Origin: DATKZS01 sp035527835 [NCBI: bacterium]
GTDB lineage: Bacteria > RBG-13-61-14
NCBI GenBank assembly: GCA_035527835.1
Contig: DATKZS010000091.1
Location: 1 to 8,617, forward strand
DNA: 8,617 nt
Reading direction: 5' to 3'
Part shown: one piece after another, positions 1 to 5,410 of the stretch
Numbering within the stretch: the first letter of the stretch is position 1
Layout: each line of letters begins with the position of its first letter
Program-made: the position numbers and the translations under genes
The notes under the pieces: generated by a model
Seen by the model: the letters and a program-made list of their open reading frames with translations, nothing else
What the model was told of the DNA's origin: nothing
Database searches by the model: none

Positions 1-3000
1 CAATGGAGAAGACCACGGAGAAGCCGCCCTGGTACAGCACGTTGATGAGGTTGGAGTTGCGCACCCGGACCGTAACGTGAGTGGTGCTTCCCACCAGCAC
101 GTCCGTGAGCGGCTCGTAAACCTTTTCCAGATCGGCGGCCCTGCTGTTGACCGTGCCCACCGGCATGCTCAGGATGAAGCCCCGGATGGTGACCAGGTCG
201 CTGCCCAGGATGTAGCCGTCGGCGTCGAGGTCCTGCACGTCGGGGATGCCGCGCGGGAGGACCTTGTCGTAGCTCTGGGTTAATGACAGGACCTGGCTCT
301 GGAGGACGGCTTGGTCGGAACCCAGCACGTAGCCGTCACCGTCGCCCTCGCCCCAGTAGTAGCAGCCCGGGGTGTCCGGGAAGGCGGCAAGGTTGGGGCT
401 CGGGTCAAAGCTCCAGGGGTCGGTCTGGTTCCAGTACTCGTGGAAGTTAAAGTTGTTGTCCCTCCCGACGAGCGTCTCGAAGTTGGTGGCGCCGTCCGCC
501 GGGTCGAGCGGGTCCAAAGGCGTGGCCCCGCTCATATGCTCCACCTCGTAATTATCCGGGATATAGTCCCCATCACTGTCCCAGCTCAGCGGATCGGTAA
601 AATGCGTGGTAACCTCATCGCCGTCACTCAGCCCGTCGCCGTCGGTGTCGGGGTTGTTGGGATCGGTGCCGTGGGTCAGGATTTCGGCCCCGTCGTCAAG
701 GCCGTCGGAATCGGTGTCAGGTAGCAGCGGATCAGTGCCATAGGCCAGGACCTCGTCCCCGTCCGTGAGGCCGTCGCCGTCGGTGTCGGGGAGGAGCGGG
801 TCAGTGCCGTAGGTCATGACCTCGTCGCCGTCGGTGAGGCCGTCAGCGTCGGTGTCGGGGTTGCAGTGGCCGGGATCGTCCTGGTTGATGAGTCCGTCAC
901 CATCGTCGTCCTCCAATCCGTCCCGGATGCCGTCGTTGTCCGTGTCATAATTCAGCGGCTCCGTGCACGACCCGGTCTCCTTGGTGTCCGTCATCCCGTC
1001 GCCGTCGGCGTCGCGGCCGATGCGGGCGAAATAGACATCATACCAGACCCCGTTCACATCATTGTTATAGTCCTCGGCCCAGGACAGGCCGAACTCGGAA
1101 CCGTTCCAGCAGATTGACGGATAGATGCTGTTGCTCGGGTTGTCGGTGAGACGGAGGTCCGCGGCCATTTTATCTCCCGTGGGAGAGAGCAAGTTGAAAT
1201 AAATATCCCTGGGATCACCGGGATCAGCGACATCGTCCATCCAAGAGAACCCATAATAATAACCGGCCCAGGCCAGGACCGGATAGAGGCTCGTATTGGA
1301 GGCATTGTTGACGTCAATCACACCGGATGAAGCATGGTCTGGTGAAGAGATGCGTGATAAATAAATGTTCACGTCCCAGTCAGGGCTCGATCCGGTCGAG
1401 GTGTACCAGGCCGCCATATATTCCGAGCCGTTCCAGACGAGATCCCCGAAACCAGCGAAACCATCGCTTGAAGCAGCAGGATAAAATGATTTATTCAAGA
1501 ACCCGTTCGCGGCCAATGTTTCCAGATAGATGTCAGATACCAATGGCGGGCCGCCGCAATTGCGATGAATCAGCCCATACCCGTTTCCGTTCCAGGCCAG
1601 GCGCGAATCGCTGTATCGGCAGGAAGTGCCGCTCGTGATGCGCACGCTGGGTCCAATCCTCTGGCCCTGGCTGGAGAGACGGGCGAAAAAAATATTATTG
1701 TTGTAGAAGTTGGGGCTCAAATTCCAGGTCAGTCCGAACTCCGATCCCGACCAGGTGATATCCCCTAGTATGCCTCCCGCGCCTGAGCCTGAGACATTAG
1801 CGCCAGGACCGATATTTTGGCCTTGCGCGGAGAGTCTGGTGAAATATATATCCTGGGGAACATGGGACCCTGACCAGGCCAGACCGTAAACGCTGTCCGC
1901 CCATATCAATGAAGGCCAGCGGTCCCAATAAGTGTCAAAGGTCACCCTCATGTCGCCGCCGATCTTATGGCCGTCTTGGCCGATGCGGGCGAAATAAAGC
2001 TCCCCTTCACAGGTCCATTCCGTGTCGCCGTGCAAGCAACCGGGCTCGTCCCTGAAATCCAGCCAGGCCAGGCCGAACTCGGAGCCGGCGCAGGCCAGCA
2101 TGGGCCCGTCGTAGCCCTCCTCGGCGCCGCTCACGATCAGGTTGCCGCTATCCAGCGGGATGAGCAGGTCCGGGACGATAGTGTCGTCGAGCGGGTTCGC
2201 GCCCCAGTTGACCTCGGGACTGTCGTTGATGCCGTCGCCGTCGGAATCGGGGTCGTTGGGGTCGGTGAGGAAGAGGCGCGGGAAGGGCGGGAAGCGGGGT
2301 ATGACCTGGACGTCGCCTGCCGCCGCGGTGGTGCCGGGGAGCATATCGGTCCCCAGCCAGATGGCCAGGTCATGGACCGAGTCGCCGGCCGCGGGCGTGG
2401 AGTCGAGCGTATTGTCGGGCCCGGGCCCGGCCACTACTCCCCGCTCGAAGCCGTCCCCGAGCCCGTCGCCGTCGCTGTCCGGCTTCAAGGGATCGGTCAG
2501 GGAGACATTGATCTCATACCCGTCATGAAGCCCGTCATCATCGGTGTCAACAAGACAGGGGTCGGTATCGAGCGCCAGTTCCTGGGTATTGGTCAGGCCG
2601 TCACCGTCGGGATCGGACATTGAATCGCCGGCGAGCGGATTCAGGCCGCAGGCCGCGTGCTCGTACTCCCAGCCGTCGCCCAGGCCGTCGCCGTCGGTGT
2701 CGGGGTTGTCCGGGTCCGTACCGAGGGCGGTCTCCTGGTAGCCGTAAAGGCCGTCGCCGTCTTGGTCCGAATCGAAAAGAAGTTGAATGTTGGGAGAACA
2801 AAAATTGATCGAAGGTTCCGGAACTGGCCCGGACCAGTCCAGGGGGTTGCCATAGGAGTCTCCGATAGCCCATTGAAAAATTGAACGGATGGACGGATAG
2901 TGATCGTCACACCAGACGTATCCCCATGAATATTCCGAAATAGTGGAATCATGGAAACTGAAATCAACCATCAGGCTGTCAGTCCCGTTATAGTAGAAGG

Positions 3001-5206
3001 GCTGATCGAAATCGAAAACGAACCAGCCCGCTTGTTCAACCAGGATATCATTCTGGTAATTCACCTCCCATCCCGAACCTTCCCACTCGATGTTGCCCGG
3101 CGCCACGTCGGTGTATTCCAGGTAAGGCGTATGTTTCATCCGGATCGTGAAATTATTAATAACGACATAGGGAGGGGTCCTGACGTTGACGGCAAGGGAA
3201 TATATGTTTCCGGCCGCGCCGATTTCCGCCGCCGGGTAAATCACCTGCTCCCGCATATTATCAATATCGGCTTCGAGAAGCAAACTTTCATATTCATCAG
3301 GATCTCCTATGGTCAATGAATGCGCGTCATCCGCCGGGTTCATGGGATCGCGGCCCCACTTCACCTCGGAGCCGTCCGGCTCTCCGCCCCCGTCCGAGTC
3401 CTGGCTCAGCGGATTCGAGCCATATACGTTAACCTCGTCGCCGTCGGTCACGCCGTCGTCGTCGCTGTCCTGGTCATAAGGATCGGTGAAATAGACCATG
3501 ACCTCGTCGTAATCATCAAGCCCGTCGGCGTCCGAATCCGGGTCCAGCGGCGAGCATCCGTTCTGGAACTCTTCCGCGTTGGTGAGCCCGTCGCCGTCCG
3601 CGTCGAGGCCGCCGTCATCAACCAGGGGATCAAAGCCCCATACCAGCTCCCAATAATCGTCCATGCCGTCGGAGTCGGAGTCGGGATCGCACGGGTTGGT
3701 GCCGGCGCCGAACTCGTCGTAATTGTTCAACACGTCGGAATCGTAATCGTCCGTGCCGTCGCTCAGGCCTGGTCCCATGCAGGGATGTCCAAGCTCCCAG
3801 GTGTCGGGCATGCCGTCGCCGTCGCTGTCGGCCAGGCACGGGTCCAACCCGTTCTGATACTCCCACAGGTTGGAGAGTGTATCTGAGTCGGAATCAATCG
3901 AACCGTCATCAACCAGCGGGTCAAGACAGCCCTTGTCTATCTCGAACCCATCGGGCATGCCGTCGCCGTCGCTGTCGGGGTTGGCGGGGTTAGTGCCGTA
4001 ACTGACTTCGTCCGTATCAGAAAGCACGTCATTGTCCGCGTCCACATCGGAGCTGAGCAGGATCCTGACCGTATCAATGCCATCCGTGGTGGCAACGTCA
4101 GGGAGGCCGGAGTGGTCGAAATCGGCGATGGCAAGGCCGGAGCCTTTCTGGTCGGCGAAAAAAGCAAAGGCGCTGGTGAACTGGCCATGGCCTTGGCCCA
4201 GGGCGATGGACAGCCCCGGCCCCGTGCTGTAAATGCTGTTGGCGGTCGAGATATCGAGAAGGCCGTCGCCGTTTAAGTCAGCGAGGCGGACCTGGAATGG
4301 TTTGTACCCCACCACGATACCCTTGAACGGAGTCATCCCGCCCAAGCCATCGCCCAGCAGCACCACCATATTATGCTGGCCGGAGGCCTCGGCCAGGACC
4401 GCGTCCAACTTGCCGTCGCCGTTAACGTCTCCCAGCGCCACGTCATTATTGGATGAGCCCGCGCTGATGACCCGGGCCGCGCCAAACCCGCCCGCGCCAT
4501 CGCCCGGAATCACCGAAACGGTGTTGCTCGTATAATTGGCCACGACTAGGTCAAGATCAGTGTCTCCGTCCATCAGCCCCGCATCCAACTCCATGCATTT
4601 CCCGCCCGCATCGTAGGCCACGACCGCGTTCAAGGTGCCACCTGCATTTCCGAGCAGTACTCCAAAAGCATTATCGCCCCGGCATACCGCTACGTCGGCC
4701 AGGCCATCCTTATTAAAGTCCCCGGAAACGATCCCCTCCGGATAGGTGCCGCAGGAAATATTGCCGACGCTGTTGAAGGTGCCGTTACCGTTCCCCCGAA
4801 GCAATCGGACATAGCCGGAGCTGCCACTCCCGCGATTGGAAAAAGCCAGGTCCGCAACCGTATCTCCAGCCAGATATAATATCGTCACATCACGGAACCG
4901 TGCCCCCGACCAGTTATAGCTTGCGGCCGAGAACGTCCCGTTTCCCAGGTTTGTAAGGATGGAATAGTATGTATTGTCGCGTGCGACCACGATGTCCTCC
5001 CACCCATCCTTGTTAAAGTCTCCATGAGCCATGCGGTAAGGCGTGGCGCCGATGGTATAGCTCTGCGCCGGGTCGAAGGCGATGGGGTCGGCGGAGAGGG
5101 CGAGGGCGGGAAGGAAAAGCAGAACCAGGAGCAGGATGGAAATCCTGGATAAAATGCGGAGCCGGGAAGCTGAAGACCTTGCCTGGTTGACAGTGAAAAA
5201 CCTCAT
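1..5206 (-). CDS. Giant secreted protein with two seven-repeat propellers, TSP3 arrays and dockerin-like pair (partial, C-terminus missing)
   Basis: I read this frame codon by codon from the ATG at 5206 to the left edge: 1735 codons, no stop, no frameshift. The start is supported by AAAGGAG six bases upstream and by an immediate signal peptide (Arg-rich n-region, core ISILLLVLLFLPALALSA, cleavage near residues 36-39). Approximate order by residue: FG-GAP propeller 55-386; TSP3 units 387-626; beta-sandwich-like module 627-811; TSP3 units 812-1010; seven-repeat second propeller 1011-1398; TSP3 units 1399-1573; dockerin-like loops 1615-1685; start of another beta-rich region to 1735. The motifs point to an exported, calcium-dependent adhesive or structural surface protein; this role is inferred and no enzyme motif was seen. 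The anchor or secretion signal may lie beyond the window. It follows the amidase gene on the same strand after 204 bases but seems to have its own promoter. Confidence 0.9.
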   Translation of the reverse strand, partial: MRFFTVNQARSSASRLRILSRISILLLVLLFLPALALSADPIAFDPAQSYTIGATPYRMAHGDFNKDGWEDIVVARDNTYYSILTNLGNGTFSAASYNWSGARFRDVTILYLAGDTVADLAFSNRGSGSSGYVRLLRGNGNGTFNSVGNISCGTYPEGIVSGDFNKDGLADVAVCRGDNAFGVLLGNAGGTLNAVVAYDAGGKCMELDAGLMDGDTDLDLVVANYTSNTVSVIPGDGAGGFGAARVISAGSSNNDVALGDVNGDGKLDAVLAEASGQHNMVVLLGDGLGGMTPFKGIVVGYKPFQVRLADLNGDGLLDISTANSIYSTGPGLSIALGQGHGQFTSAFAFFADQKGSGLAIADFDHSGLPDVATTDGIDTVRILLSSDVDADNDVLSDTDEVSYGTNPANPDSDGDGMPDGFEIDKGCLDPLVDDGSIDSDSDTLSNLWEYQNGLDPCLADSDGDGMPDTWELGHPCMGPGLSDGTDDYDSDVLNNYDEFGAGTNPCDPDSDSDGMDDYWELVWGFDPLVDDGGLDADGDGLTNAEEFQNGCSPLDPDSDADGLDDYDEVMVYFTDPYDQDSDDDGVTDGDEVNVYGSNPLSQDSDGGGEPDGSEVKWGRDPMNPADDAHSLTIGDPDEYESLLLEADIDNMREQVIYPAAEIGAAGNIYSLAVNVRTPPYVVINNFTIRMKHTPYLEYTDVAPGNIEWEGSGWEVNYQNDILVEQAGWFVFDFDQPFYYNGTDSLMVDFSFHDSTISEYSWGYVWCDDHYPSIRSIFQWAIGDSYGNPLDWSGPVPEPSINFCSPNIQLLFDSDQDGDGLYGYQETALGTDPDNPDTDGDGLGDGWEYEHAACGLNPLAGDSMSDPDGDGLTNTQELALDTDPCLVDTDDDGLHDGYEINVSLTDPLKPDSDGDGLGDGFERGVVAGPGPDNTLDSTPAAGDSVHDLAIWLGTDMLPGTTAAAGDVQVIPRFPPFPRLFLTDPNDPDSDGDGINDSPEVNWGANPLDDTIVPDLLIPLDSGNLIVSGAEEGYDGPMLACAGSEFGLAWLDFRDEPGCLHGDTEWTCEGELYFARIGQDGHKIGGDMRVTFDTYWDRWPSLIWADSVYGLAWSGSHVPQDIYFTRLSAQGQNIGPGANVSGSGAGGILGDITWSGSEFGLTWNLSPNFYNNNIFFARLSSQGQRIGPSVRITSGTSCRYSDSRLAWNGNGYGLIHRNCGGPPLVSDIYLETLAANGFLNKSFYPAASSDGFAGFGDLVWNGSEYMAAWYTSTGSSPDWDVNIYLSRISSPDHASSGVIDVNNASNTSLYPVLAWAGYYYGFSWMDDVADPGDPRDIYFNLLSPTGDKMAADLRLTDNPSNSIYPSICWNGSEFGLSWAEDYNNDVNGVWYDVYFARIGRDADGDGMTDTKETGSCTEPLNYDTDNDGIRDGLEDDDGDGLINQDDPGHCNPDTDADGLTDGDEVMTYGTDPLLPDTDGDGLTDGDEVLAYGTDPLLPDTDSDGLDDGAEILTHGTDPNNPDTDGDGLSDGDEVTTHFTDPLSWDSDGDYIPDNYEVEHMSGATPLDPLDPADGATNFETLVGRDNNFNFHEYWNQTDPWSFDPSPNLAAFPDTPGCYYWGEGDGDGYVLGSDQAVLQSQVLSLTQSYDKVLPRGIPDVQDLDADGYILGSDLVTIRGFILSMPVGTVNSRAADLEKVYEPLTDVLVGSTTHVTVRVRNSNLINVLYQGGFSVVFSI
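152..364 (-). other. Dockerin-like tandem EF-hand pair
   Basis: Two F-hand calcium loops occur in the order expected of a type I dockerin. The first is GEGDGDGYVLGSDQAVLQSQ, with ligands E1620, D1622, D1624 and D1631. The second is DLDADGYILGSDLVTIRGF, with D1659, D1661, D1663 and D1670. Each is followed by a short helix with hydrophobic residues at regular spacing (AVLQSQVL; VTIRGFIL). The loops are 39 residues apart, slightly more than in classic cellulosomal dockerins. Unlike most dockerins it is not at the extreme C-terminus, since at least 50 more residues follow, including a strand pattern THVTVRVRNSN...GGFSVVFSI. Whether it binds a cohesin is unknown. Confidence 0.68.
488..1012 (-). 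repeat. TSP3-type calcium-binding array 3 (about eight units)
   Basis: About eight units lie between residues 1399 and 1573: DADGDGMTDTKE, DTDNDGIRDGLE, DDDGDGLINQDD, DTDADGLTDGDE, DTDGDGLTDGDE, DTDSDGLDDGAE, DTDGDGLSDGDE and DSDGDYIPDNYE. The array starts directly at the end of the last propeller repeat, with no linker. The middle four units are the most regular part of the protein and form a near-exact 69-base tandem repeat, listed separately. Confidence 0.88.
581..856 (-). repeat. Four tandem 69-base (23-residue) units within TSP3 array 3
   Basis: Four consecutive units of exactly 23 codons run from 856 down to 581 on the minus strand. Each starts with D-T-D-x-D-G-L and ends in T-D-P-x-x plus one residue. 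Units one and two differ at only a few residues (DTDADGLTDGDE against DTDGDGLTDGDE, then YGTDPLLP in both). The third and fourth have diverged further (HGTDPNNP, HFTDPLSW). This looks like recent duplication inside the coding sequence. Confidence 0.8.
1013..2176 (-). other. Second seven-repeat region, W-x-G-S-E-F-G-L-x-W type, probable beta-propeller
   Basis: Seven repeats of about 55 residues cover residues 1011-1398. Each has a core like W-x-G-S-E-F-G-L-x-W, then D-I/V-Y-F-x-R-L/I, then G-x-x-I-G-x-x-x-R-V/I-T. Examples are AGSEFGLAWLD, SGSEFGLTWN, NGNGYGLIHR, NGSEYMAAWY, AGYYYGFSWMDD and NGSEFGLSWAED. The first core Gly is near residue 1041 and the last near 1369, about 55 residues apart per repeat. 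The last repeat ends at DVYFARIGRD and lacks its final strand. A strand of that type (GNLIVSGAEEG) precedes the first repeat, as expected for strand-swapped closure of a seven-bladed propeller. Fold and closure are inferred; no family name is assigned. Confidence 0.7.
2177..2773 (-). repeat. TSP3-type calcium-binding array 2 (about six units, with an irregular insert)
   Basis: Six units are visible between residues 812 and 1010: DSDQDGDGLYG, DTDGDGLGDGWE, DPDGDGLTNTQE, DTDDDGLHDGYE, DSDGDGLGDGFE and DSDGDGINDSPE. Between the fifth and sixth there is a stretch of about 60 residues without the motif (near 2250-2440), rich in Gly, Ala and Pro and containing DLAIWLGTDMLPG and RFPPFPRLFL. This may be a flexible loop or a small inserted element. 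The array joins the sandwich-like module to the second propeller. Confidence 0.82.
2774..3328 (-). other. Beta-sandwich-like module inside the giant protein
   Basis: Residues 627-811 have no Asp-rich repeats and read as alternating strands rich in aromatic residues. Landmarks are REQVIYPAAEIGAAG, VINNFTIRMKHTPYLEY, IEWEGSGWEVNYQ and FYYNGTDSLMVDFSFHDS. I recall a similar pattern (IYPA-x-E-x-G, TIRMKHT, WE-x-SGW, PF-x-YNGT-x-x-LMVDFSF) as a recurrent module in large extracellular bacterial proteins, but I cannot attach a family name. The local codon mix is more AT-rich than in the flanking Asp arrays. It sits exactly between two TSP3 arrays, as expected of a head module carried on a stalk. Function unknown; ligand binding is a guess. 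Confidence 0.6.
3329..4048 (-). repeat. TSP3-type calcium-binding array 1 (about ten units)
   Basis: About ten Asp-rich units of the form D-x-D-x-D-G-x-x-D-x-x-E cover residues 387-626. Two unit types alternate in the first part: DSDGDGMPDxWE-like units ending in a G-x-DP turn, and DxDxDxLxN-type units followed by E-Y/F-Q-N-G. Cysteines recur at unit ends (KGCLDP, LDPCLAD, NPCDPD, NGCSPLD), as in thrombospondin type 3 repeats, where they can form disulfides. Such arrays fold around many calcium ions and act as stiff stalks; here the array joins the first propeller to the sandwich-like module. Confidence 0.85.
4049..5044 (-). other. FG-GAP / VCBS-type seven-bladed beta-propeller region
   Basis: Seven repeats of about 50 residues carry the FG-GAP signature, with calcium-loop cores such as GDFNKDGWEDIVVA, GDFNKDGLADVAV, GDVNGDGKLDAVLA, ADLNGDGLLDI and ADFDHSGLPDVA. 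The first loop is near residue 63 and the seventh near residue 362, a mean spacing of about 50 residues. Seven repeats are enough for one closed integrin-type propeller. The second repeat (LAGDTVADLAF) has lost most Asp/Asn ligands and the fourth (DGDTDLDLVV) is atypical, so perhaps five of the seven blades bind calcium. In this family such heads usually bind protein or carbohydrate partners; the ligand here is unknown. Confidence 0.88.
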
Positions 5207-5212
5207 GGCTCG

Positions 5213-5219
5213 CTCCTTT
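5213..5219 (-). promoter_or_regulatory. Ribosome binding site of the giant protein
   Basis: AAAGGAG on the minus strand ends six bases before the ATG at 5206. It is a strong Shine-Dalgarno match at the usual spacing and fixes the start codon. Other frames have a start nearby but no such site. Confidence 0.8.
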
Positions 5220-5263
5220 CGCAGGGCTGCGGCGAATGCCTGGCTGATACAATCGTTAATAAC

Positions 5264-5292
5264 AGCCTAGACAATCCGGAAGCAAAAGTCAA
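5264..5292 (-). promoter_or_regulatory. Candidate sigma-70-type promoter of the giant protein gene
   Basis: On the minus strand TTGACT (5292-5287) is followed by a 17-base spacer and TAGGCT (5269-5264). The -35 box matches the consensus at five of six bases; the -10 matches at three of six, including the leading TA and final T. An AT-rich tract (5293-5311) just upstream resembles an UP element. Transcription would start near 5257, giving a leader of about 50 bases. The same -35 hexamer occurs in the promoter at 7540, which adds some support. Confidence 0.5.
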
Positions 5293-5335
5293 GCAAATTC
5301 TTAAAAATATTCGGGGGGGTAGGGACATGGTGTAA

Positions 5336-5362
5336 GCGCGGGTGAGGGCACCCGCGCCCCCT
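5336..5362. repeat. GC-rich palindromic repeat, copy 1 (intergenic)
   Basis: GCGCGGGTG (5336-5344) and CACCCGCGC (5349-5357) are perfect 9-base inverted arms around the loop AGGG, followed by five C and a T. Positions 5337-5362 match 6620-6645 at 25 of 26 bases, the single difference being in the loop. A hairpin here could stabilise or end the amidase transcript, but because it is shared with a coding copy it is more likely a dispersed REP-like element. Confidence 0.75.
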
Positions 5363-5410
5363 TCCGCAGGCCCCGAGGGACAGGGCGGCGCCGTTAGCAT
5401 CGGGGGGCGG

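Larger units (their letters stand above)
5207..5410. other. Intergenic region between amidase and giant-protein genes
   Basis: This 204-base gap lies downstream of the amidase stop and upstream of the giant gene, both on the minus strand. It holds the palindromic repeat at 5336-5362, a run of seven G (5313-5319), an AT-rich tract, the candidate promoter and the ribosome binding site. The palindrome could end amidase transcription, but no T-run follows it directly, so it is not a standard intrinsic terminator. Confidence 0.7.

Noticed and set aside
581-1012. CRISPR-like or other noncoding tandem array
   Set aside because: The periodicity is exactly codon-phased and the units translate to TSP3 calcium motifs, so it is a protein repeat with no spacer structure.
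1-4535. Several 60-220-codon open frames on the plus strand across the left half
   Set aside because: They are rich in V-A-V-G-V-G-V repeats, which is what the complement of Asp/Gly-rich TSP3 codons encodes. They lack ribosome binding sites and family motifs.
5313-5319. Run of seven G as a phase-variation switch
   Set aside because: It is short and lies upstream of the -35 box of the candidate promoter, outside the spacer, so length changes would have no obvious effect.
5336-5357. Intrinsic terminator for the amidase
   Set aside because: The hairpin is strong, but no T-run follows on the minus strand, and a near-identical copy lies inside coding sequence, so a dispersed repeat explains it better.
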